From positions 372,001 to 436,000 of the forward strand of contig JAWMQP010000001.1 in assembly GCA_033283335.1 (NCBI GenBank): a DNA stretch of 64,000 nt, in the 5' to 3' direction. Each line of letters opens with the position of its first letter. Position 1 is the first letter of the stretch. A program made the position numbers and the translations under genes. The DNA is from Pseudomaricurvus sp033283335 (GTDB lineage Bacteria > Pseudomonadota > Gammaproteobacteria > Pseudomonadales > Cellvibrionaceae). The notes under the pieces are model-generated. The model saw nothing but the letters and a program-made list of their open reading frames with translations, was not told the DNA's origin and searched no databases. Positions 1 through 8,783 of the stretch are shown piece by piece.

Positions 1-12
1 ATAGCGCTACGC

Positions 13-1869
13 TTAATCCTGTCCGAGCAAGTCAGGCTTAACCCACCAGGTCATCAATCCGGTGTTGTAGCCAATGTCGTAGTCGGGGCTTGTGTCGGGC
101 TGGTCAAATTTATTCCAATAGGCAAGCTTGTGGTCGCGGGTGTGCCACTGGGGAATTACATAGTGCATGTGCAGGAGTACCCGGTCGAGAGCGTGGCTGG
201 CGGTCAGCAGCTGTTGGCGGGTTTTCGCCTGAATGACTTTATCAATCAGGTCATCAATCACCGGATTGGCAATTCCGATCAGATTGCGGCTGCCCGGTGT
301 GTTGGCGGCTTCCGAGGACCAAAAATCCCGCTGTTCATTGCCCGGGCTGAGCGATTGGCCGAACACATGGGTGATCATGTCAAAGTCAAAGTCCCGTCTG
401 CGGTTAATGTATTGGGAGGTGTCGACTTTGCTGACCTGTGCCTCAATACCCAAGCGCTTTAGCGCCTGTACAAAGGGATTGGCAATGCGCTCAAAGGCGC
501 TGTCGTATAACAGAATTTCAAACCTGACGGCCTCTCCACTGGGTGACTGTAATTGCCCATTGACGATCCGATAGCCCGCTTCGTCCAACATCTTCTTGGC
601 CGTTCGAAGATTGTGGCGGTTACGACTGTCCGTGGCGACCGGGGCGGAATATTCACTGTCAAAGACACTGGCGGGCAGCTGCTTGCGCCAGGGCTCCAGC
701 AAGTTTACTTCCGCCTGGCTGGGCAGGCCGGAGGAGGCCAGGTCTGAATTGGAGAAATAGCTGTTTGTGCGGGTATAGGCGCCGTAAAACAGGTTGTCAT
801 TGGTCCATTCAAAATTAAAGGCCAAACCTATGGCCTCGCGTAAAACAGGATCCTGGAACAGTGGTTTGCGCAGGTTGAAAATAAAGGCCTGCATGCCGGT
901 GGGGTTGTGATGGCGAATTTCCTGTTTCAGCATCCGGCCTTGGGTAATGGCTTCGCCAGTGTAGGCCGTGGCCCAGTTTTTGGCTGTACGTTCGTGACGA
1001 AAATCGTATTCACCCGCTTTAAAGGCTTCCAGCGCAACGGATTGATCGCGGTAGTAGTCCACCTGGATCTCGTCAAAGTTATACAGGCCTCTTTGCGTCG
1101 GGTGTTGCACGGCCCAATAGTCACTGACCCGTTCGTAGGTAATGGATCTGCCAGGATCCACCTTTGCTATCCGGTAAGGGCCGCTGCCTAGAGGACGTTC
1201 AAGGGAGGCCTGCTGGAAGTCTTTATCCTTCCAGAAGTGCTTTGGCAGGATGGCTAACTGGCCAATAATTAATACGGTCTCGTGGCTGGCGCCATCTTTA
1301 AGTACAAATTTGACCCGGTGTTTGTCCAACACCTGTACATCGGTGATGTCGGCGTAGTAATAACTGTAAAACGGATTGCCTTGCTCGATCAGCAAGTTGA
1401 ACGTAAAGGCCACATCTTCCGCAGTTACCGGCTCACCGTCATGGAAACGGGCAGCGGGGTTTAAATGGTAGATGATCCAGGAGCGATCTACGGGATATTC
1501 CATCTGCTGTGCCAGCAGGCCGTACTGGGTAAATGGTTCATCGGCAGAGTCCACAGTGAGTGTGTCATAAAGCAGATTGATATAGGCCGCGGGATTCCCT
1601 TTGGCGACAAAGGCATTCAGGCTGTCGTAAGTACCGAGACTGTGTAGTTTGAGGCTGCCGCCTTTCACCGCGGCTGGGGAGGTATACTCAAAGCGCTCAA
1701 AGTCCGAGGGGTATTTGGGTTGCCCGTGCATGGCGATTGCGTGGCTTTTGATGATGGTCTGTGCTTGGTCGGCCAGCGATAGGCTGGCAACGGTTGTCAG
1801 CGACAGGAGCAGGCTGAACGTCAGAGTTAGCCGAGAAGACAAGGTACCCAAAAATCCTTTTACCGTCAT
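13..1869 (-). CDS. Extracellular solute-binding protein family 5 (YejA-like peptide ABC transporter)
   Basis: Periplasmic receptor of an oligopeptide-type ABC importer. The 618-residue product opens with a signal peptide (hydrophobic stretch about residues 13-33). It then carries the SBP_bac_5 layout, including the region around LNPAARFHDGEPVTAEDVAF typical of the YejA branch. It is the last gene of a minus-strand run after gloB and mltD. The membrane components (yejB, yejE, yejF type) would lie beyond the left edge and cannot be seen. The Pseudomonas block with mltD has similar transporter genes in this position (from memory). The ligand is not readable from sequence. The start has only a weak ribosome binding site, so it could shift by a few codons. 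Confidence 0.88.
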   Translation of the reverse strand: MTVKGFLGTLSSRLTLTFSLLLSLTTVASLSLADQAQTIIKSHAIAMHGQPKYPSDFERFEYTSPAAVKGGSLKLHSLGTYDSLNAFVAKGNPAAYINLLYDTLTVDSADEPFTQYGLLAQQMEYPVDRSWIIYHLNPAARFHDGEPVTAEDVAFTFNLLIEQGNPFYSYYYADITDVQVLDKHRVKFVLKDGASHETVLIIGQLAILPKHFWKDKDFQQASLERPLGSGPYRIAKVDPGRSITYERVSDYWAVQHPTQRGLYNFDEIQVDYYRDQSVALEAFKAGEYDFRHERTAKNWATAYTGEAITQGRMLKQEIRHHNPTGMQAFIFNLRKPLFQDPVLREAIGLAFNFEWTNDNLFYGAYTRTNSYFSNSDLASSGLPSQAEVNLLEPWRKQLPASVFDSEYSAPVATDSRNRHNLRTAKKMLDEAGYRIVNGQLQSPSGEAVRFEILLYDSAFERIANPFVQALKRLGIEAQVSKVDTSQYINRRRDFDFDMITHVFGQSLSPGNEQRDFWSSEAANTPGSRNLIGIANPVIDDLIDKVIQAKTRQQLLTASHALDRVLLHMHYVIPQWHTRDHKLAYWNKFDQPDTSPDYDIGYNTGLMTWWVKPDLLGQD

Positions 1870-1969
1870 AACAAATTCAGTCCGGTGTTGTGTTGATGGC
1901 CAGTGTCGATACTGTATCTAGGGTACGATTTTTTTTTGAGAATGCCAATTTCTATTCAGTATAGAGGAG

Positions 1970-1993
1970 GGCTCGAAGCAGGGGCTTCGAGCC
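1970..1993. other. Perfect 10-bp hairpin between mltD and the peptide-binding protein gene
   Basis: An inverted repeat with 10-bp arms and a 4-nt loop lies 12 nt after the mltD stop. No T-run follows on either strand, so it is not a canonical intrinsic terminator. It could be an mRNA 3'-end stabiliser, or could attenuate readthrough into the binding-protein gene. Confidence 0.5.
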
Positions 1994-2004
1994 GATTGGG
2001 GCGG

Positions 2005-3588
2005 TTAATTGGTGCGAGTTACGTCGACAAACAGGGTCAGCGACTGACCCGGGTGAATATAGCCGGATTTGCTGACTGAGTTCCAGCGCACAATATCGTT
2101 GACCGACAGGTTGAACTTGCCAGCAATGCGGGCCAGGGAATCACCGCTGCGGACTTTATATGCGACTTTTCGGATAATGCCATCCTTTTTCGATGTACTG
2201 GGGTTGTCGGACCAGATCACCAGCTTCTGGTTAGCTCTCAAGGTATCCTTGGGGGCCATGGCATTCCACTTGGCCAGTTGTCGGACACTGACGTCATGCT
2301 CCCGGGCAATGCTCCAGAGCGAGTCGCCGCTGCGCACCGTGTAGTCAAGCTTGCGTGAGCCGTTGTTGCCACGGGAATTGGCCTGGATTCTCTTGACGCG
2401 CTGAGTCTGGGTTTGGGCGTATTGATTGGCGGGTAGAGTGGCCTTCGGTATCAACATCATCTGCCCCTGACGGATCAGGTTGCCACGAATGTTATTGTGT
2501 TCACGCAAAACATCCACCGTGGTGTTGAAACGCTTGGAAATGGCCAGCAGCGAATCACCGGAGCGAACTTTATAGCGCTCCCAGCCAACCCGGGAGCTGG
2601 CGGGCAGCTGAGCGAGCTGCTGGCGGAAGATGTCGGCATTTTCAGTGGGCACCAGCAGGCGGTGAGGACCGTCTGGATCAGTGGCCCAGCGGTTAAAACC
2701 AGCGTTGAGCTTATACAGATCCCCTAAGGGGATATCGGCCATACTGGCGGCTTGTGCCAAATCAATTTGCGAGCCAATGTCCACGGCAGCGAAGTAGGGC
2801 TCGTTTTTAACCGGCGTCAGGCTGACCTTGTAATCGTCGGCGTGCATAATAATTTTACTGAGTGCGATCAGCTGCGGAACGTATTCACGGGTTTCCCGCG
2901 GCAGGTTCAATGACCAGAAATCAGTGGGCTTGCCCTTTTCCTTGTTCTTCCGAATGGCTTTGCGGACATTACCGCCTCCGGAATTGTACGCCGCCAGGGC
3001 CAGTAACCAGTCGCCATCCATCTGGCGGTGAAGGTCCGACAAAAAGTTTACAGCCGCTTCGGTTGAGGCAAGCACATCGCGGCGACCGTCATACCACCAG
3101 TTTTGTTTCAGTCCATAGTGCAGGCCAGTACCCGGTATAAACTGCCACATGCCCGACGCGCGCCCGTGGGAATAGGCAAACGGGTCGAACGCACTCTCGA
3201 CAATCGGCAGCAAGGCCAGTTCCAGAGGCATGCCTCGTTTATCCAGCTCACTGACGATGTGATACAGGTACAAGCTGCCGCGTTCCGTTACCCGGGCCAT
3301 ATAGGAGGGGTGTTTCAAGTAGTACTGAAGGTGTTTTTCAACGCGCGGGTTGTTGATTTCCCCCAGCTGGTAACCGGCCCGCATCCGCGTCCAGATATCC
3401 TGATAAGCAGGCCCGCTATAATCGCTGTCTGCCGAGGCACTGTCGCATAGCTTGTCGGCTGTTTTGGTATCAATAACCACCTGTTGCGGTTTGGCTGTGG
3501 TGGTCAGGTTGGATCTGGGGGAGGACTCGCAACCTCCCAGAGATAGGGCGCACAGGGTCAGGGCGAGAGTTCTTCGTCGGGTCAGCAT
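2005..3588 (-). CDS. mltD: Membrane-bound lytic murein transglycosylase D (lipoprotein with three LysM domains)
   Basis: Cleaves peptidoglycan glycan strands to 1,6-anhydro products at the cell envelope. The 527-residue precursor has a lipobox ending at Cys20 (LSLGGC). The SLT catalytic domain follows, with the probable catalytic Glu131 in PIVESAFDP and the family motif GMWQFIPGTG at about 146-155. Three LysM repeats (about 340-385, 415-460 and 475-522, each with VRSGDSL-type starts) bind glycan. It sits between gloB and a peptide-binding protein on the same strand, the order I recall in Pseudomonas. The gloB-mltD gap is 232 nt, so mltD may have its own promoter. Confidence 0.95.
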   Translation of the reverse strand: MLTRRRTLALTLCALSLGGCESSPRSNLTTTAKPQQVVIDTKTADKLCDSASADSDYSGPAYQDIWTRMRAGYQLGEINNPRVEKHLQYYLKHPSYMARVTERGSLYLYHIVSELDKRGMPLELALLPIVESAFDPFAYSHGRASGMWQFIPGTGLHYGLKQNWWYDGRRDVLASTEAAVNFLSDLHRQMDGDWLLALAAYNSGGGNVRKAIRKNKEKGKPTDFWSLNLPRETREYVPQLIALSKIIMHADDYKVSLTPVKNEPYFAAVDIGSQIDLAQAASMADIPLGDLYKLNAGFNRWATDPDGPHRLLVPTENADIFRQQLAQLPASSRVGWERYKVRSGDSLLAISKRFNTTVDVLREHNNIRGNLIRQGQMMLIPKATLPANQYAQTQTQRVKRIQANSRGNNGSRKLDYTVRSGDSLWSIAREHDVSVRQLAKWNAMAPKDTLRANQKLVIWSDNPSTSKKDGIIRKVAYKVRSGDSLARIAGKFNLSVNDIVRWNSVSKSGYIHPGQSLTLFVDVTRTN

Positions 3589-3820
3589 AAGTGGTTGTTC
3601 TTTGGGTTGGTATCTGTTTGCTTCCGTTGCGGACAGGATCTCGGTTGCTCTCGGTAAGCCAATAGACTAATTGGCGTCAAAAACTGCAGATTCTACGGAG
3701 GCGTTTCCTGTTGGTCAATAAACGGCCAGAAGAGACCGTTCGCAAAATGGACAGAGAGCTCAAACCAGAGACAGGACAAAAGCGCCCGAAAAGGTTTGCT
3801 GTCGGGGCGATGTACTGGCG

Positions 3821-4594
3821 CTAGAAATTGTCTTTCCAGCGTCTCAAGACCGCAAAAACTTCCCAGGGTTCAAGGCTTCCGCTGTGATTGTGGTTTTTTG
3901 CGGCCTCAATCACGCTCTGTTCGGCAACGCGCAAGAATGGATTGGTCTGCAGTTCCTGCTGAATGGTCGAGGGAACGGTGGCTTTGTGTTCGCTGCGCAG
4001 CCCCTTGACCCGCTGGACGCGCTGTTGTAATTGGGCGTTGTCGGGTTCCACGGCGACAGCAAACTCCAGATTGGCCTGGGTGTATTCATGTGCACAGTAG
4101 ACTCGGGTGTCGACTGGCAATTGGGCGAGTTTGGACAGCGATGCCTGCATTTGCCGGGGTTGACCTTCAAACATTCGGCCACAACCGCCAGCGAACAGGG
4201 TATCGCCGCAAAATAATGTTTGGTGTGCCGCGGAAAAGTAGGCAATGTGATCCAGGGTATGGCCCGGCACCTCGAGGATGTCGAAATCCAGTCCGCTATC
4301 CAGGCTGAGGCGTTGACCTTCATGCAGGGGGTGGGTGATGGCCGGGATCTTGTCGGATAATGGCCCGTAGACGGGAATATCCCGCTCGGCCAACAGATGG
4401 GCTATGCCGCCGGTATGATCGAGGTGGTGGTGAGTTACCAGGATGCCGGCCAGCTGCAGGTCATGGCGGGTTAACGCCGCTTCGACAGGTTGGGCGTCAC
4501 CGGGATCCACGACATAGGCTTGCTGGCTACCCGGCAGGTGGAACAGCCAGAGGTAATTGTCATTAAAAGCGGGAACGGCAATGATCTGTAACAT
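3821..4594 (-). CDS. gloB: Hydroxyacylglutathione hydrolase (glyoxalase II)
   Basis: Hydrolyses S-D-lactoylglutathione to D-lactate and glutathione in methylglyoxal detoxification. It is a metallo-beta-lactamase-fold enzyme with the binuclear metal motif THHHLDH at about residues 54-60 and further metal ligands in GDTLFAGGCGR and the C-terminal HEYT segment. I take the start at MLQIIAVPAF, giving 257 residues, the usual family length. An in-frame ATG four codons upstream is possible. It is divergent from the methyltransferase gene at 4715, with about 120 nt between them for both promoters. Confidence 0.95.
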   Translation of the reverse strand: MLQIIAVPAFNDNYLWLFHLPGSQQAYVVDPGDAQPVEAALTRHDLQLAGILVTHHHLDHTGGIAHLLAERDIPVYGPLSDKIPAITHPLHEGQRLSLDSGLDFDILEVPGHTLDHIAYFSAAHQTLFCGDTLFAGGCGRMFEGQPRQMQASLSKLAQLPVDTRVYCAHEYTQANLEFAVAVEPDNAQLQQRVQRVKGLRSEHKATVPSTIQQELQTNPFLRVAEQSVIEAAKNHNHSGSLEPWEVFAVLRRWKDNF

Positions 4595-4714
4595 ATATCT
4601 ATCCACCGACAGTGCGTCAACATAGTGATTTTTCGATTATGACGGCATAATACTCAATTCACTTCCAGAATGCATATTGGTTGAATAACGGCCATGTCGG
4701 CCTGTGAGGATGCC

Positions 4715-5620
4715 ATGGGTTTGCTAAATCGGTTGTCAAATTTAGGCTCCAACCTACGACTGTGGGCTGAAGGGCGACATGGCCCACGCTCTCTGTCACA
4801 GACGATTCGTGCTCTTAGAGGGTGGGAAATCACCCCTCTGGCCAGCAGTATTTTTGAGGCTCAGCAGGGGCAGTTAGACCAGGTATTGAGTGAGCTGTTT
4901 GGCTACCATCTGTTGGAGATGAGTTGTTTTGATTGTCCCGGGTTAAGTCGCAGCAGTCGTATTAATCATCGTTTTCGGCTATCCCCTGTCAACAATCCAG
5001 ATGCTGGTGCGCTGGCAGACTATGAGTCTCTACCGTTGGCTTCAGAATCCATCGATGTGGTGATTCTTCACCATGTGTTGGAGTACAGCACTCATCCGCA
5101 CCAGATTTTGCGCGAAGCAAATCGAGTGTTGATTGCCCGCGGGCATTTGGTGGTCGTGGGGTTTAACCCGTGGAGTTTGCAGGGAGGTTATAAAATACTT
5201 GCGCAGTGGTTGGGGGCAGGTAGCTTTTGGCGGCGACGTTCCCTTCGGCCCGGTCGTGTAATGGACTGGCTGAGACTGCTTGATTGTGAGCCGCTGCACG
5301 TTGAGTGGGGATTTTACGGGTTGCCCGTGAATCACGCCGGGGTCTTGCGGCAATTTAGTTTCTGGGAACGTTTTTGTCGGCGCCTGGGGCTCCCGTTTGG
5401 CGGATATTACGTCATGCTGGCCAGTAAAGACCGATTATGTATGACACCGGTAAAGCCTGTATGGAGCAGCTTGAACCCGGTGGCAGGCTTGGTCATGGGC
5501 AAACCTACACCCAGAATGCCGGAATCCATGCGTCAAAATCACCGTGGTGATTTAGCTGTAAAACAGGATGGGCGGGCCAAGCCTTCGCCCACGGTGAAGA
5601 AAAGCGTGATTAATACGTAG
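4715..5620 (+). CDS. SAM-dependent methyltransferase-like protein (type 11)
   Basis: Predicted class I methyltransferase fold of unknown substrate. The stretch around SIDVVILHHVLEYSTHPHQI, followed by REANRVL and VVVGFNPWS, matches motifs II-III of methyltransferase type 11 proteins. Motif I is degenerate: the first strand (HLLEMSC) lacks the glycine-rich loop, so SAM binding or activity is uncertain. The start is chosen at 4715 because GAGG lies five bases upstream; an in-frame ATG at 4694 has no comparable site. The gloB-methyltransferase-rnhA-dnaQ order is conserved in Pseudomonas as I recall it. The tail after about residue 250 is basic and low in predicted structure. Confidence 0.8.
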   Translation: MGLLNRLSNLGSNLRLWAEGRHGPRSLSQTIRALRGWEITPLASSIFEAQQGQLDQVLSELFGYHLLEMSCFDCPGLSRSSRINHRFRLSPVNNPDAGALADYESLPLASESIDVVILHHVLEYSTHPHQILREANRVLIARGHLVVVGFNPWSLQGGYKILAQWLGAGSFWRRRSLRPGRVMDWLRLLDCEPLHVEWGFYGLPVNHAGVLRQFSFWERFCRRLGLPFGGYYVMLASKDRLCMTPVKPVWSSLNPVAGLVMGKPTPRMPESMRQNHRGDLAVKQDGRAKPSPTVKKSVINT

Positions 5621-5687
5621 GATGTAACCGGCAAGTGGAAAAGACATTTTTTAATGTTCAGTTGTTATTTAGACGTTTGAGGCATGA

Positions 5688-6134
5688 GTGAAACAGGTAG
5701 AAATATTTACGGATGGCGCCTGTAAAGGCAATCCCGGCCCAGGCGGGTGGGGCGCTCTATTGCGCTATGGTGAGGTTGAACGGAGCCTGTACGGCGGGGA
5801 GGCGAACACCACCAACAACCGCATGGAACTGATGGCCGCCATTGAGGGTTTGAGGGCCTTAAAGGAAAGCTGCAATGTTCATCTGACGACAGATTCCCAA
5901 TACGTCCGCCAGGGTATTACCTCCTGGTTAAAAGGCTGGAAGCGTAACGGCTGGAAAACCTCAGCCCGTAAACCCGTCAAAAATGAAGATTTATGGCGAC
6001 AATTGGACGATGAGGTCAGTCGCCATCAGGTGACCTGGTCCTGGGTGAAGGGACACAGCGGTCATCGGGAAAATGAAATAGCCGATGAACTGGCCAATCT
6101 GGGCATTCAGGCGCTGCGGGAATCTATGGAGTAA
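5688..6134 (+). CDS. rnhA: Ribonuclease HI
   Basis: Cuts the RNA strand of RNA-DNA hybrids (primer and R-loop removal). The 148-residue protein keeps the four acidic catalytic residues: Asp9 in IFTDGACKGNPGPGGWG, Glu47 in NRMELMAAI, Asp69 in TTDSQYV and Asp133 in IADELA, as well as the WVKGHSGH loop. The start is GTG at 5688 with GAGG five bases upstream; the nearby ATG at 5684 is in another frame. dnaQ begins two bases after the stop, so the two are co-transcribed. Confidence 0.97.
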   Translation: MKQVEIFTDGACKGNPGPGGWGALLRYGEVERSLYGGEANTTNNRMELMAAIEGLRALKESCNVHLTTDSQYVRQGITSWLKGWKRNGWKTSARKPVKNEDLWRQLDDEVSRHQVTWSWVKGHSGHRENEIADELANLGIQALRESME

Positions 6135-6136
6135 CC

Positions 6137-6838
6137 ATGCGACAAATCGTTTTAGATACAGAAACAACCGGTTTAGAGCCTTCACAAGGGCACCGGATTA
6201 TTGAAATAGGCTGTGTGGAGCTGGTCAATCGTCGACTCACCGGGCGCCACTATCACCAGTACATTCAGCCCAACCGGCTGGTGGATGAAGGCGCCATGGA
6301 GGTACATGGTATCACCAATGAATTCCTTCACGACAAGCCGCTGTTCGAGCAAATCGCTGGTGAATTTCTCGATTTTATCCGCGGTGCAGAGCTGGTGATC
6401 CACAACGCGCCGTTTGACGTCGGCTTTATCAATCACGAATTTGCCATGTTGGCTTCGGCACCGGGGAAGGTCGCCGATTACTGTGGGGTGATTGATACGC
6501 TGGTGATGGCTCGCCAGAAACACCCAGGTCAGAAAAACAACCTGGATGCCCTGTGTAAGCGTTACGGGGTAGACAATTCCCAGCGAGACCTGCACGGAGC
6601 CTTGTTGGATGCCGAAATTCTGGCGGATGTGTATCTGCTGATGACCGGTGGACAAACCAACTTGTTGCTGGGCAGTGAAGCCAGTGAAAATGATACCGGT
6701 GACAGCTCGATCAGTGGTATCAAACGCCTGGCTGCCGGGCGCAGTCCCTTGGTAGTGATTCCGGCTTCCGGTGAGGAACTGGCGGCCCATGAGGCCAAGC
6801 TGGATCAGCTGGGGGAGGAGTGCCTCTGGCGCCGCTGA
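6137..6838 (+). CDS. dnaQ: DNA polymerase III epsilon subunit (3'-5' proofreading exonuclease)
   Basis: Proofreading subunit of the replicative polymerase core. The DEDDh exonuclease motifs are present: Exo I in VLDTETTGLEP (Asp7, Glu9), Exo II in HNAPFDVGFINHEF and Exo III in DLHGALLDAEILADVY. The C-terminal tail after about residue 185 matches the segment that binds the alpha subunit. At 233 residues the length is usual. It follows rnhA with a two-base gap and is followed by a strong hairpin shared with convergent nhaB. Confidence 0.97.
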   Translation: MRQIVLDTETTGLEPSQGHRIIEIGCVELVNRRLTGRHYHQYIQPNRLVDEGAMEVHGITNEFLHDKPLFEQIAGEFLDFIRGAELVIHNAPFDVGFINHEFAMLASAPGKVADYCGVIDTLVMARQKHPGQKNNLDALCKRYGVDNSQRDLHGALLDAEILADVYLLMTGGQTNLLLGSEASENDTGDSSISGIKRLAAGRSPLVVIPASGEELAAHEAKLDQLGEECLWRR

Positions 6839-6840
6839 AG

Positions 6841-6874
6841 AATACAGAGCCTTGCCTGGGCAAGGCTCTGTATT
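6841..6874. terminator. Bidirectional hairpin between dnaQ and nhaB
   Basis: A perfect inverted repeat with 16-bp arms and a 2-nt loop sits between the convergent stops of dnaQ and nhaB. The arms begin and end in A/T-rich bases, but there is no long T-run. It probably terminates or stabilises both transcripts. Confidence 0.75.
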
Positions 6875-6882
6875 GAGACGTT

Positions 6883-8394
6883 TTATAGCACGAGGTTTAC
6901 CATCAGTAAGCCTACGCCCCCAAGGACAATGGTATAAGGCAGCGCCATTGTTACCATTTTGCCATAGGAAAGCCTGATTAATGGCGCCAATGCGGAAGTC
7001 AGCAGAAACAGGAACGCTGCCTGGCCATTGGGGGTCGCGACACTGGGCAGGTTGGTCCCGGTGTTGATGGCCACTGCCAGTTTGTCAAAGTGCTCACGAC
7101 TGATTGTGCCAGCTTCCAGGGCGCTTTTGACCTCATTGATGTAGACCGTGGCAACAAACACATTGTCACTGATCATGGAGAGGACTCCATTGGCCAGGAA
7201 AAACATACTGGGTTGCACCGACTCGTCCATGCTCAAAACAGAGTTGATAATCGGCGTAAACAGGTGCTGGTCATGAATGACGGCCACGACCGCAAAAAAT
7301 ACAACCAGTAGAGCGGTAAAGGGCAGGGCTTCTTCGAAAGCGTGACCGATCTGGTGCTCTTCAATAATGCCGTTGAATGTGGTCAAGAGCACAATGATCA
7401 TCAGGCCAATCAGGCCCACTTCGGCAATGTGCGTCGCCAGCGCAACAACCAGCAGCAGGGCAATTATGCCTTGCACCACCAGTTGGGCGGTATCACGAGA
7501 GGTTCGTTTTTTCTCTTCATTCTTGGCAAAGTCTTCCAAAACCGAGCGAACAGCTACGGGTAACTCAATGCCATAACCCATGATTTTCGTCTTTTCAAGA
7601 AGCGCACAGGTGATCAGGCCCGCAGCCAGTACTGGCATGGTAATGGGTGCCATGATGGTGAAAAACTGGACGAAATCCCAGTCCGCGGTCTGGGCAATCA
7701 ACAGGTTTTGGGGCTCTCCCACAAGGGTGCATACGCCTCCCAGCGCCGTACCGACAGCACCGTGCATAACCAGGCTGCGCAGGAAGGCTCGAAAGGCATC
7801 CAGATCGTTGCGGTGTAGATCAGTGACACTCTGGTCATCCGAGTGATCATGTTCAAGGTGTTGGGAGCCCTTGCCGGATGCCACCTTGTGGTAAACAGAG
7901 TAGAAGCCAACGGCGACGGTAATAAGAACGGCTGTAACCGTAAGAGCGTCGAGAAAAGCGGAAAGAACGGCTGCAACCAGGGAAAACAAAAGGGAAAGCA
8001 GCATTTTTGAGCGGACATTAATCAGAATCTTGGTAAACACAAACAGCAACAGATTCTTCATGAAGTAGATGCCTGCCACCATGAACACCAGCAGCAGAAT
8101 TACTTCCAGATTTGCCTCAACTTCGTGATAGACAGAGTCTGGGCTGGTCATACCCAGCGCGACTGCCTGAATCGCAAGTAGCCCACCGGGTTGCAGGGGG
8201 TAGCACTTCAAGGCCATCGCGAGTGTAAAAATGAACTCGCCGATCAACAGCCACCCGGTAACAAATGGGCCTGCGGTGTAAAGAAGAATCGGGTTAAGGA
8301 TCAAAAAGAGGACAATTGCCTGTTTGTACCAAGTCGGTGCCTGGCCTAGAAAATTTTTGCCAAGCGCCTGAGAAAAGGTTTGTGCCATGTTCAT
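6883..8394 (-). CDS. nhaB: Na+/H+ antiporter NhaB
   Basis: Inner-membrane electrogenic sodium/proton antiporter for pH and sodium homeostasis. The 503-residue protein is hydrophobic throughout, with roughly twelve membrane segments, and starts MNMAQTFSQALGKNFLG as NhaB proteins do. The family segments GGVCTLVGEPQNLLIA and the C-terminal INTGTNLPSVATPNGQAAFL, implicated in ion binding in this superfamily, are intact. It lies between dnaQ and fimL as in Pseudomonas. A sodium antiporter fits a marine or brackish habitat but does not prove it. Confidence 0.95.
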   Translation of the reverse strand: MNMAQTFSQALGKNFLGQAPTWYKQAIVLFLILNPILLYTAGPFVTGWLLIGEFIFTLAMALKCYPLQPGGLLAIQAVALGMTSPDSVYHEVEANLEVILLLVFMVAGIYFMKNLLLFVFTKILINVRSKMLLSLLFSLVAAVLSAFLDALTVTAVLITVAVGFYSVYHKVASGKGSQHLEHDHSDDQSVTDLHRNDLDAFRAFLRSLVMHGAVGTALGGVCTLVGEPQNLLIAQTADWDFVQFFTIMAPITMPVLAAGLITCALLEKTKIMGYGIELPVAVRSVLEDFAKNEEKKRTSRDTAQLVVQGIIALLLVVALATHIAEVGLIGLMIIVLLTTFNGIIEEHQIGHAFEEALPFTALLVVFFAVVAVIHDQHLFTPIINSVLSMDESVQPSMFFLANGVLSMISDNVFVATVYINEVKSALEAGTISREHFDKLAVAINTGTNLPSVATPNGQAAFLFLLTSALAPLIRLSYGKMVTMALPYTIVLGGVGLLMVNLVL

Positions 8395-8783
8395 CGTCCC
8401 TAGGTCGCATTACTGCGAGTACCATCTTAACGTTGTTTGCGAAGTCAGCGGGGCCCATTTTAGGGCTCATTATCAGGAGAGAAGGGGATCAACTTCTGAC
8501 CGCGCAGAAGAAAGTACCCTTATCGTGAAAAAATTCAAGTATTTCAATAATATCTCACTGTATTTTCATGTTTTTTTTGACATTATAGTGCGATGAGGTG
8601 TTGCAGGTAGATAAAGATTGGCATCTGCAGTCTGCCGCTTGAGCAGATTGTAGGATATTTGATCTTTGGGGGCTCACCAGTGGCGTCAGTCAGCAATTTT
8701 TTCCGGGTTGCCGTTGCCGTTGAAAAACTGATAAAACATCTGCCTGTAAACTGATAAGACGACGTAATAAGGAAGCGTGTGCG
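8395..8783. other. Intergenic region between divergent nhaB and fimL
   Basis: 389 nt that must hold the promoters for nhaB (minus) and fimL (plus). The centre (about 8520-8590) is AT-rich with an 8-9 nt T-run. I see no coding frame, RNA gene or convincing paired -35/-10 element. Confidence 0.4.

Noticed and set aside
6182..6790. 202-codon open frame opposite dnaQ
   Set aside because: Antisense to the exonuclease domain of dnaQ; no recognisable protein features.
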